This document shows, piece after piece, positions 17,221 through 24,524 of a stretch of 64,000 nucleotides of DNA. The stretch is from RBG-16-64-43 sp964353865. GTDB lineage: Bacteria; Chloroflexota; Anaerolineae; Anaerolineales; RBG-16-64-43. The position numbers were made by a program, and so were the translations under genes. The notes below the pieces were generated by a model that worked only from the letters and a program-made list of their open reading frames with translations, was not told where the DNA came from and searched no databases. Location: positions 1 through 64,000 of the forward strand of contig CAYGXJ010000120.1 in NCBI GenBank assembly GCA_964353865.1. The letters run 5' to 3'. How positions within the stretch are numbered: the first letter of the stretch is position 1; each line of letters starts with the position of its first letter.

Positions 17221-18420
17221 CTAACGCCTCAAGGCCGCCGGCGCCGGCGTAGCGGTGGAAGCCGCGCGCATCCGCGCTGACCGTCCGCGCATCCCGAGAA
17301 TGGTGAGCACCAGGGCGGCCAGGAACACGTTCGCGCCCAGAAGCGCCGCGTTGCGCAGCCACAGGGAACTCTCGCTGAGCCCGCGGTTAACCACCGCCAG
17401 CAGCGGGATAAGGAACAGGCCGAGCGGCGTGAGCAGCTTCCAATTGAAGTCCAGCATCTGGTCGATGCGGATGCGCGGGAAGGTGGCCCGTGCCCAGACG
17501 AAGATGAAGTAGACGAAAGTCCCCTTGAGGATGAGGTACACGGCACCCAGCGCGGGGTAGGTCTCCGCGCCCGGGCCCGTCCATCCGCCCAGAAAGAGCG
17601 TGGCTCCCAAAAGGCCCATCGTGAACGAGTGCAGGAATTCGCCGACAAAGAAGAAGCCGAACTTCATCCCCGAGTATTCGATGTTGAAGCCGGCCACGAT
17701 TTCCGACTCGGCTTCCAGCAGGTCGAAGGGCGCACGGCTAACTTCCGCCTGGGAGGCGATGAGGAAGAGCAGCGCAGCCAGCGGTGCCGAGAAGACAAAC
17801 CACACCTCGCGCTGTGCGGCGACGATGCCGTTCAATCCCAATGAGCCCGAAAGCAGGACCGGCACCAGCAACGAGAGCACCAGCGGCACTTCGTAGGAGA
17901 TCATTTGCGCCACCGTGCGGAATGCACCCAGCAGCGCGTACTTGTTGTTGGCCGACCACCCGGCCAGCATAATGGCCAGAGTCGAGAGAGTGCCCACGGC
18001 CACCAGATACAGGACTCCGACATTCAAGTCCACGCCGAACGCGTTCGTGGCGAAGGGGATGACCGCCCACAAGCCCAGCACACCGGCGACGGCGAGCACC
18101 GGGGCCAGGGCGAAGACGACGCGATCTGCGCCCAGCGGGGTGATATCCTCTTTGGTGAAGATCTTAACCATGTCCGCGAAGACCTGGAGCAGACCGAACG
18201 GCCCGACGCGGTTCGGTCCCATCCGGTCCTGCAAACGCGCGATCCACTTGCGCTCGAGCCAGATGAGCGGGACGGCGGTGAGCAAGGCGAGCAGCGGAAG
18301 CAGGGCCGCAACCAGCGCCGAGAACGCCCCGCGCGCGGCGCTCTGGCTTAGCCCGGCGCGCATGAGCAGGCCCTGCAGCCACATCCCTAGCGTATAGAAG
18401 AAGTCACCCAGGTTGACCAT
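17221..18420 (-). CDS. nuoH: NADH dehydrogenase subunit H
   Basis: A 399-residue quinone-site membrane subunit. LERKWIARLQDRMGPNRVGP (about 50-69) is the standard NuoH block, followed by FGLLQVFADMVK, FDLLEAESEIVAGFN and WARATFPRIRIDQ. AGGTGAAG precedes the ATG. It is separated from nuoA by a terminator-like hairpin. Confidence 0.97.
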   Translation of the reverse strand: MVNLGDFFYTLGMWLQGLLMRAGLSQSAARGAFSALVAALLPLLALLTAVPLIWLERKWIARLQDRMGPNRVGPFGLLQVFADMVKIFTKEDITPLGADRVVFALAPVLAVAGVLGLWAVIPFATNAFGVDLNVGVLYLVAVGTLSTLAIMLAGWSANNKYALLGAFRTVAQMISYEVPLVLSLLVPVLLSGSLGLNGIVAAQREVWFVFSAPLAALLFLIASQAEVSRAPFDLLEAESEIVAGFNIEYSGMKFGFFFVGEFLHSFTMGLLGATLFLGGWTGPGAETYPALGAVYLILKGTFVYFIFVWARATFPRIRIDQMLDFNWKLLTPLGLFLIPLLAVVNRGLSESSLWLRNAALLGANVFLAALVLTILGMRGRSARMRAASTATPAPAALRR

Positions 18421-18441
18421 GCGTGCTTCACCTACTAACAG

Positions 18442-18473
18442 AAAATCGCCTATCGTGCTCTTGACGATAGGCG
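18442..18473 (-). terminator. Terminator-like hairpin between nuoA and nuoH
   Basis: In the minus-strand transcript a perfect 10-bp stem (CGCCTATCGT with ACGATAGGCG, 18473-18464 and 18456-18447, 7-base loop) is followed by ATTTTC. It would act after nuoA and before nuoH, as an intrinsic terminator, a partial attenuator or a processing site. Confidence 0.7.
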
Positions 18474-18495
18474 CGGGACGACGGACGGATTGCGT

Positions 18496-18852
18496 CTACT
18501 GCCACTCCAGGGCACCTTTACGCCATGCGTAGAGCAGGCCGACCGCTAGGATAAGGATGAAGAGCGCACCCTCGAGGGTGGCAAAGAGGGGCAGCTGGCC
18601 GTAGGCCCGCGCCCACGGGTAAAGGAATACGACTTCCACGTCGAAGACGACAAAGGCAAGGGCATAGACGTAGTATTGGGCCTTGAATTGCACCCAGCTC
18701 TCGCCCACCGTCTCGACACCGCATTCGTACGTTTGTTGCTTGATCGGGCTGGGTTTCTTCGGACCGAGCAGCCGCGCCATGATCAAAGCCGCCCCCGGCA
18801 GTACGATGGCTACGATCATGAAGATGCCGACCACCGACCACGCGTTATCCAT
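18496..18852 (-). CDS. nuoA: NADH dehydrogenase subunit A
   Basis: A 118-residue, three-helix subunit. QTYECGVETVGESW carries the TM1-2 loop Cys, and FDVEVVFLYPWA the conserved acidic TM2 block. ATG 18852 gives the normal NuoA length and has GAGG upstream; an ATG at 18903 without a ribosome-binding site is less likely. It is the first nuo gene, behind a strong promoter. Confidence 0.95.
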   Translation of the reverse strand: MDNAWSVVGIFMIVAIVLPGAALIMARLLGPKKPSPIKQQTYECGVETVGESWVQFKAQYYVYALAFVVFDVEVVFLYPWARAYGQLPLFATLEGALFILILAVGLLYAWRKGALEWQ

Positions 18853-18960
18853 CACCGACTGCCTCGCCAACGAAGAGATGCGTTCGATCCGCCAGGCGAC
18901 CATTGCAGTGCGTCATCAAGGGTCAAAGAGGAGGCGCGCCCCAGGGGGACAGCGCGCCAG

Positions 18961-18989
18961 ATAGTATCATGCAGGCAGAGAGTTGTCAA
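18961..18989 (-). promoter_or_regulatory. Strong promoter of the nuo cluster
   Basis: TTGACA (18989-18984), a 17-base spacer and TACTAT (18966-18961), with TG one base before the -10 (TGATACTAT). This is a perfect -35 at ideal spacing, plus an extended -10, about 110 bases before nuoA. Confidence 0.85.
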
Positions 18990-19346
18990 AGCCCGTCGGA
19001 ATCATTTGCGCCATTAGTTGGTGCAAAGATTCTGCGGACTAATGAGATACGAAGGGTCTGCTTTTTGCCTGACATTGGCTGAGGCGTGGTCAGGCGAGCG
19101 AGTCGGCATCGATGGAAGCGATCAAGGACGGCAGACGGGCATCGCCGTTGCGTAGTACCTGATGGTCGGCGTCACGAAGGCACATGCGAGGGAGCCGCGC
19201 GCGAGGCGGGCTTCCGCAGTACGTACGCAGCGGTCGCAGTCGCTCGCCGCTGGCCGCGTGCCCGGCGCCGTGTGGCGCTACAATTGATGAACCGGCTCGT
19301 TGCAGGCGCACTCTAGGCCGGCTCATATGCCTCCGGGCTCACCACC
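18990..19346. other. Intergenic region upstream of nuoA
   Basis: No convincing gene. A 7-bp inverted repeat, cattagt (19012-19018) and actaatg (19038-19044), lies 23 bases upstream of the nuo -35 box and could be a regulator site. TACAAT at 19279-19284 on the plus strand could serve the small membrane protein downstream. Confidence 0.4.
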
Positions 19347-19565
19347 ATGAGTCGACCCCATTTCGCCATCAGGGTCACATCGGGGCTCGGGTTGCTCTTC
19401 CTCCTTGCGCTGGGAGCCAGCCATCTGGCTCTCACAGATATCGCGCACGGCGGGTCCGACCTGCGTCTCGAGTGGAATGTGCTGCGAATCTCGGGGACGG
19501 TGATTGCGGTTTTCATTGTGACCGCAAAGGCCGCCCTGAGGCGGACGGCCAAGCCTCACCGCTGA
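19347..19565 (+). CDS. Small two-helix membrane protein
   Basis: A 72-residue hydrophobic protein with membrane segments at about 10-32 and 44-64 and a basic C-terminus. Between them is a short polar loop, ALTDIAHGGSDLRLEW. The even hydrophobic pattern and possible upstream promoter argue for a real gene; no ribosome-binding site is obvious. Family not recognised. Confidence 0.5.
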   Translation: MSRPHFAIRVTSGLGLLFLLALGASHLALTDIAHGGSDLRLEWNVLRISGTVIAVFIVTAKAALRRTAKPHR

Positions 19566-19624
19566 CGCGCACACCAGCGCATCCCACTCCTCGCGAGGGG
19601 TCGCCTGCAGGCAGGGAGGCATCT

Positions 19625-20531
19625 ATGCATTCGCGGCAAGCCGGAATGATGAAAGCTTACCTGCGATTGCAGCGCGTGGTTTCACCACCCCGCCGCGATC
19701 TTGTTGAGGAGAAGGACCGAGCGGACCTGGAGGCAATGGCGCGCCTCTTCCGACCGCTGGGCAAGGTCGAATGCCGGCCGGTCAAGGCCGCGGCGATTCC
19801 TGCCGAATGGATTGTGCCCGCCGACCTGATTGCCGGGAGGACCGTGCTCTACCTTCACAGCGGCTCCTTCAACGCCTGCTCAATTGGGACTCACCGCGCG
19901 CTGGCCGCCAACCTTGCGCTGGCTTTGAGAGCTCGCACACTCATCATCGATTACCGCCTCGCGCCGGAGCATCCCTTCCCCGCCGGGCTGCAGGATGCAG
20001 CCGCCGCATACGAATGGCTGCTCGGGCAGCCCACGCCGCCCAGTGATTCGATCCTCGCCGGCGATTCCGCCGGCGGCGGGTTGGTGCTGTCGCTGCTGAT
20101 CGACTTGCGCGATCGCCGGCATCCATTGCCCAGGATGGGCGTATGCCTTTCCCCGGCCACCGACCTCACGATGAGCGGCGCCTCGATCCGCACGCACGCC
20201 GCCGCCGACCTCGTTCTGGAGACGCGCAACATGCATCAATCGGTCGACATCTACCTGCGCGAGACCGACCCGCGCAATCCGCTCGCCTCGCCGATGTTCG
20301 CGGATCTTCATGGCTTGCCGCCGCTGCTGCTGCAAGTCGGATCCGAAGAAATGTTGCTCTCCGATTCAACCGAGTTCGCGGCACGGGCCGAGGCGGCCGG
20401 AGTGAAGGTCACCCTGGAGGTCTGGCCGTGGATGCAGCACGTTTGGCATTTCGCCGCGAGCTTCGTCCCCCAAAGGGCGCGAGGCGATTCTTCGCGTTGC
20501 GCAATTTGTCGAGCGCACTTTCGGCGAATGA
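19625..20531 (+). CDS. Alpha/beta hydrolase (hormone-sensitive-lipase family), frameshifted near its 3' end
   Basis: The protein has LHSGSFN in the oxyanion position (usually HGGG), the nucleophile elbow GDSAGG, and HVWHF near the end with the catalytic His, as in esterases of this family. GGGAGG lies 6 bases before the ATG. The frame changes at a run of five C (20467-20471). Removing one C lets ...FVPKGREAILRV continue and stop at 20531, while the uncorrected frame runs on with atypical Arg-rich sequence to 20665, past the start of sppA. Either a sequencing slip or a real frameshift in the last 20 residues; the active site is intact. Confidence 0.75.
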
Positions 20532-20646
20532 TCCGAATCCTGCGCAGGAGACGGGCTGCATTACAATTTGTGGGCGCCCCATTGCACATCTCGGCTCAGG
20601 CCGCTGCGGGCCGTGGCCGAGTGGCACGCCGAGAGGAGAGAACACC

Positions 20647-21666
20647 TTGGAAGGACCCAATCTAGCTCACAATCTGGCGAAGCCGACAAGCGCCGCGGCA
20701 CGCTCGGGCTTATGGGCTCTGGCCGGCGTCGTCGTCGGCTTCGCCCTGCCGGTGCTCGCCTGCGCCGGTATGGCTGCATTCTTCTCTCTCTCAACGGCTT
20801 CGCTGGCCGCGCAGTCGCCGGTCTCGTCTTCGAGCCTCGAACACATCTCCGGACCGTTCAGCGGGCCGGCGGTCGCGATTCTTGACGTGAGCGGCACCAT
20901 CGTCAGCGGCGAGAGCGGCCCATTCGACACCTCGGTGGTCGCGGCCTCAGGGGAGTTGCTTCCCCTCATTCACCAGGCCGCGGCCGACGCGGACGTGCGC
21001 GCCATCCTGCTGCGGGTCAACAGCCCCGGCGGCTCTGTGGTGCCCTCGGATGAGATCTACCACGCGCTCAAGGAGAGCGGCAAGCCGGTCGTGGTGCTCA
21101 TGGGCGACTTGGCCGCCTCGGGCGCCTACTACATTTCCATGGCGGCCGAATACATCGTCGCCAATCCGCACACGCTCACCGGTTCGATCGGCGTGATCAG
21201 CGAGTTCCCCGACGCACATGGATTACTCGAGAAACTCGGTGTGCAGTTCACGATCATCAAGTCCGGCGCCGCCAAGGACATCGGCAGCCCCTACCGGCAG
21301 ATGACGGAGGACGAGCAGGCGCTCTGGCAGGCAATCGTCAACGAAACGTACGAAGGCTTCCTGAAGATCGTGGCGGAGGGTCGCGGGCTGCCGGTGGAGG
21401 AGGTGCGCGCGTTGGCCGACGGCCGCGTGTTCACCGGGTCACAGGCGCTTGAGCTCAAGCTGGTTGACGCGCTGGGCTACGAGCAGGAGGCGCTGGCCAA
21501 GGCGGCCGACCTGGCCAAGATCGAGGGCGAGCCGCGCGTGATTCGTCTTCACACACGTCAGTCGCTATGGGGGCTGCTTGGCTCCCGGATGAGCGGGGTT
21601 ACCTTGCCGGCTGATCTGATTCGCCAGGCGCTCGGGCCGAGCCTTGAGTACCGCTGGATGCCGTAA
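20647..21666 (+). CDS. sppA: Signal peptide peptidase SppA (S49 family)
   Basis: A 339-residue membrane-bound serine protease that clears signal peptides. It has an N-terminal membrane segment (about 24-45) and RVNSPGGSVVPSDEIY. The nucleophile Ser lies in DLAASGAYYIS (Ser158) and the general-base Lys in IKSGAAKDIGSP. The start is TTG at 20647 behind GAGGAG; upstream in-frame sequence overlaps the hydrolase and looks non-coding. The length fits short bacterial SppA with one catalytic domain. Confidence 0.92.
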   Translation: MEGPNLAHNLAKPTSAAARSGLWALAGVVVGFALPVLACAGMAAFFSLSTASLAAQSPVSSSSLEHISGPFSGPAVAILDVSGTIVSGESGPFDTSVVAASGELLPLIHQAAADADVRAILLRVNSPGGSVVPSDEIYHALKESGKPVVVLMGDLAASGAYYISMAAEYIVANPHTLTGSIGVISEFPDAHGLLEKLGVQFTIIKSGAAKDIGSPYRQMTEDEQALWQAIVNETYEGFLKIVAEGRGLPVEEVRALADGRVFTGSQALELKLVDALGYEQEALAKAADLAKIEGEPRVIRLHTRQSLWGLLGSRMSGVTLPADLIRQALGPSLEYRWMP

Positions 21667-21819
21667 GGCGACCCAAACGAGCGTGCGGTGATGATTCCTG
21701 GCGGGCGCCGATCCCTCTGAAGACCACCCGAGAGGGCCGTCAATGCGGACCCCGATCTGCGGGGGGTGGCAAGCCTGGAGCCGCGCGGCCATTGTGGCCG
21801 GCGCTGCATCTGCTTCTCC

Positions 21820-21920
21820 AAGATTGCCACGTCGTGCCGCCTCGCTCCGCGGGGCTTTGCTCCTCGCAATGACAAGGACTCTCTACCGTCTTTGCGAGGC
21901 CCGCAGCTCGTCCGATCGCA
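21820..21920. repeat. Palindromic intergenic repeat
   Basis: Contains cctcgcaatgac (21862-21873) facing gtctttgcgagg (21888-21899), an inverted repeat of the CATTGCGAGG type, flanked by agattgcc and other GC-rich half-matches. It resembles the short palindromic repeats found between genes in many Chloroflexota and other genomes. No second clear copy is seen in the window. Confidence 0.55.
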
Positions 21921-21924
21921 GGAT

Positions 21925-22968
21925 CTACGCCGTGGCGAGCACCTGGCGAAAGGATTCAATGGCCCTGTCGACGCTTTGAGCATCCACCCAATAGTGGAGC
22001 GCGGCGCGGAAGCGCCGGGGAGCGATGACCTGCACGCGCACGCCACGTTGCGCCAGGCGTTCCGCCGTTTCACGGCCATCCATGGGGACGGATGGCGCCA
22101 ACCCGAAGATCACCATGTTGGTATACGGCGTACCTGCGTCGAGCTGGATGCCCGGGATGCCCCCCAATCCCCGCGCGAGGCGCTGCGCATTAGCGTGATC
22201 CTCCGGCAGGCGGTCGACCATTGTCTCGAGCGCGACAATCCCCGCGGCCGCGAGTATCCCCGCTTGGCGCATCCCACCCCCGACTTGCTTGCGGATGCGC
22301 CGGGCTTGAGCGATGAACGCTTGGTTCCCGCAAAGCACCGAACCCACCGGCGCGCATAGCGCCTTTGAGAGGCAGAAGCAAATCGAATCGGCGGCCTGCA
22401 CTAGGCGCTGCGTCGGCACACCCAGCGCGGCCGCGGCGTTGAAGATGCGTGCCCCGTCAATGTGCAGGGCCAGGCCTCGCGCGCGAGCCAGGCGGCCCAT
22501 ATCATCGGTGTACTCCGCCGTCAGCACCACACCGCCGCAGCGGTTGTGCGTGTTCTCTAGACAGATCAAGCGCGAGTGAGGGAAATGCACATCCTCGGCG
22601 CGGATGGCTTCGCGCACGTCCTCGGCACGCAGTGTGCCGTCGGTCTGATTGAGCACCGGGTACGGGTGGACCCCGCCCAACGCAGCTACACCGCCTGCTT
22701 CATATAAGAAGGTGTGCGCGCGGTCGCCGAGGATGACCTCTTCGCCGCGGCCGCAATGGCTGAGCACCGCCACCAAGTTGCCCATGGTCCCGGAGGCCAC
22801 AAACAGGCCGGCCTCCTTGCCCATGCGCTCGGCCGCGATCGCTTGCAAACGGTTCACCGTCGGGTCCTCACCAAAAACGTCGTCGCCCACCTGCGCCTCG
22901 GCCATGGCGCGGCGCATTTCGGGTGTGGGATGGGTCACCGTATCGGAGCGAAGATCGATGTAATCCAT
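21925..22968 (-). CDS. ltaE: Low-specificity L-threonine aldolase
   Basis: A 347-residue PLP enzyme splitting threonine or allo-threonine to glycine and acetaldehyde. It has IDLRSDTVTHPTPEMR at the N-terminus, GDDVFGEDP, LENTHNRCGGVV, HIDGARIFNA, and the PLP Lys at about 202 in CLSKALCAPVGS. AAGGAAA precedes the ATG. It is the last gene of a likely lspA-rluD-ltaE run. Confidence 0.93.
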   Translation of the reverse strand: MDYIDLRSDTVTHPTPEMRRAMAEAQVGDDVFGEDPTVNRLQAIAAERMGKEAGLFVASGTMGNLVAVLSHCGRGEEVILGDRAHTFLYEAGGVAALGGVHPYPVLNQTDGTLRAEDVREAIRAEDVHFPHSRLICLENTHNRCGGVVLTAEYTDDMGRLARARGLALHIDGARIFNAAAALGVPTQRLVQAADSICFCLSKALCAPVGSVLCGNQAFIAQARRIRKQVGGGMRQAGILAAAGIVALETMVDRLPEDHANAQRLARGLGGIPGIQLDAGTPYTNMVIFGLAPSVPMDGRETAERLAQRGVRVQVIAPRRFRAALHYWVDAQSVDRAIESFRQVLATA

Positions 22969-22987
22969 GGCGTTTCCTTGGCGGGAA

Positions 22988-23908
22988 TCAGCCGCGGCGA
23001 AGCGCGGCTAGAGTTCCAGCGAAATCCTCGGGCAGTGGAGCCTCAAACTCCCGCGCGCCAGCCTCGCCGGGCAAGGTGAGGCGCAGGCGCGCCGCGTGCA
23101 GCATCTGGCGCGAAGCACCAAGCGTCGGCGACCGCCGGCCATAGACGCGATCGCCAACAATCGGACATCCTATGTAGCTCAGATGCACGCGGATCTGGTG
23201 GGTGCGCCCCGTTTGCGGATGGATCTCGAGCAGAGCATGCTCGTCAAATTGCTCGCGGGTGTGGAACAAGGTGAGCGCCGGGCGCCCGCGCGAGGCCGGC
23301 ACAACGCCCATGCGCTGACGGTGTACCGGATCGCGCCCGACGTGGGTCTCGATCCGACCGGAGGCGGTGGGTGGGCGTCCGTCGACCAGGCCCAGGTATG
23401 TTTTCTCCACCAGCCGCTCCGCGAAGGCCCGCTGCAGTGTGCGCTGTGCCGATTCGTTCCGCGCAATGAGAATCAGGCCCGAGGTGTCCTTGTCGAGGCG
23501 GTGGATGATCCCCGGTCGCTCGGTCTCGCCCACCTGCTCCACTTCCGGCGCGCGCGCCAGGACTGCGCTCACCAGCGTGCCGTGCGCGTGACCCACAGCC
23601 GGGTGGACAACCATGCCGGCCGGCTTGTTGATCACCAGCACATCGTCGTTCTCGAACACCACCTCCAACGGGATGGCCTCGGCCTCGACATCCATCGGCG
23701 CAGGCGGCGGGATGCGCACCAGCACCTCATCGCCCGCCTCCACCTTGAGTGCGCTGCGCACCTGAACCTGCGCATTGACGGAAACGAAACCTTCGGCGAT
23801 CAAGCGCTGCAGGGTAGTGCGCGAATGCAGCGGGAGGGCCAAGCTCAGGAAGCGATCGAGGCGATCGCCCGCGCACTCAACGTGCAGGAGATGCCGGGTT
23901 TCGCTCAC
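22988..23908 (-). CDS. rluD: RluD-family 23S rRNA pseudouridine synthase
   Basis: A 306-residue pseudouridine synthase. The N-terminal S4 RNA-binding domain (about 14-70) is followed by the catalytic domain with INKPAGMVVHP and the catalytic Asp139 in IIHRLDKDTSGL. The GTG start overlaps the lspA stop (GTGA), indicating coupling. The exact uridines modified cannot be told from sequence. Confidence 0.93.
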   Translation of the reverse strand: MSETRHLLHVECAGDRLDRFLSLALPLHSRTTLQRLIAEGFVSVNAQVQVRSALKVEAGDEVLVRIPPPAPMDVEAEAIPLEVVFENDDVLVINKPAGMVVHPAVGHAHGTLVSAVLARAPEVEQVGETERPGIIHRLDKDTSGLILIARNESAQRTLQRAFAERLVEKTYLGLVDGRPPTASGRIETHVGRDPVHRQRMGVVPASRGRPALTLFHTREQFDEHALLEIHPQTGRTHQIRVHLSYIGCPIVGDRVYGRRSPTLGASRQMLHAARLRLTLPGEAGAREFEAPLPEDFAGTLAALRRG

Positions 23909-24432
23909 GGCGAGTGAGGTACGGGGTTTTCTTCGCTCGTCGCGGGATGGCGGCGCTGCTCGATGAGCATGTCCACGAGCAGCAAGGCCACGCCCACCGA
24001 GATGCTGCTGTCGGCCACGTTAAAGACCGGGAATGTGCCGACGGACACGAAATCGGTAACCGTCCCGCGAGTCAGGCGATCGATTAGGTTGCCCAGCGCA
24101 CCGCCGAGCTGGAGCCCCAGCGCGAAGCGGATGAGCCACGAGGCACGCTCGACGTTGCGATAGTAGTAGATGATGGCGCCCGAAACGATGATGGCCAGGA
24201 CGGTGAAGACCATGCCTCCGTTCTGAAAGAGGCCGAAGGCCGCGCCGGTATTCGTCCAGTGCACGATGCGTGCGTAGGGCGCCAGCCACTCGAGCGGCAT
24301 CCATACCTCACCCAGCGCGAGAAGTGTTCGCACCAGGTGTTTGGTGTATTGGTCGAGCAGCACGATCGCACCGGCGATCGCCGCCAGAACGGCGTAGGTG
24401 CGCACCAGCATGGCACGAGGGGAAGTGGGCAT
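23905..24432 (-). CDS. lspA: Lipoprotein signal peptidase
   Basis: A 175-residue, four-helix aspartic peptidase that cleaves prolipoprotein signal peptides. The Asp pair lies in GNLIDRL (Asp118) and FNVADSSI (Asp141), and TNTGAAFGLF is conserved. A substrate is visible in this window, the CapA-like lipoprotein at 62.4 kb. The -10 box lies 7 bases before the ATG and there is no ribosome-binding site, so translation is probably leaderless. Confidence 0.95.
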   Translation of the reverse strand: MPTSPRAMLVRTYAVLAAIAGAIVLLDQYTKHLVRTLLALGEVWMPLEWLAPYARIVHWTNTGAAFGLFQNGGMVFTVLAIIVSGAIIYYYRNVERASWLIRFALGLQLGGALGNLIDRLTRGTVTDFVSVGTFPVFNVADSSISVGVALLLVDMLIEQRRHPATSEENPVPHSP

Positions 24433-24439
24433 GAGCCGA

Positions 24440-24468
24440 ATTGTAATCCAAGCATGGCGCCATGCCAG
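24440..24468 (-). promoter_or_regulatory. lspA promoter, leaderless type
   Basis: CTGGCA (24468-24463) and TACAAT (24445-24440) are 17 bases apart. The -10 box ends 7 bases before the lspA ATG, so transcription should start at or next to the start codon. Confidence 0.6.
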
Positions 24469-24495
24469 GCCCGGCTCGCGCGTGCGAGCCGGGCC
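24468..24495 (-). terminator. Hairpin after ileS
   Basis: A perfect 12-bp stem (arms 24468-24479 and 24484-24495) with a four-base loop, 30 bases past the ileS stop. No U-run follows. It abuts the lspA -35 box. Confidence 0.55.
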
Positions 24496-24524
24496 GTAGC
24501 GCCATGTCGAAGAGCGCGGCGCGC

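Noticed and set aside
19086..19316. Open frames between nuoA and the small membrane protein
   Set aside because: Arg/Ala-rich, no ribosome-binding site, no hydrophobic or domain pattern.
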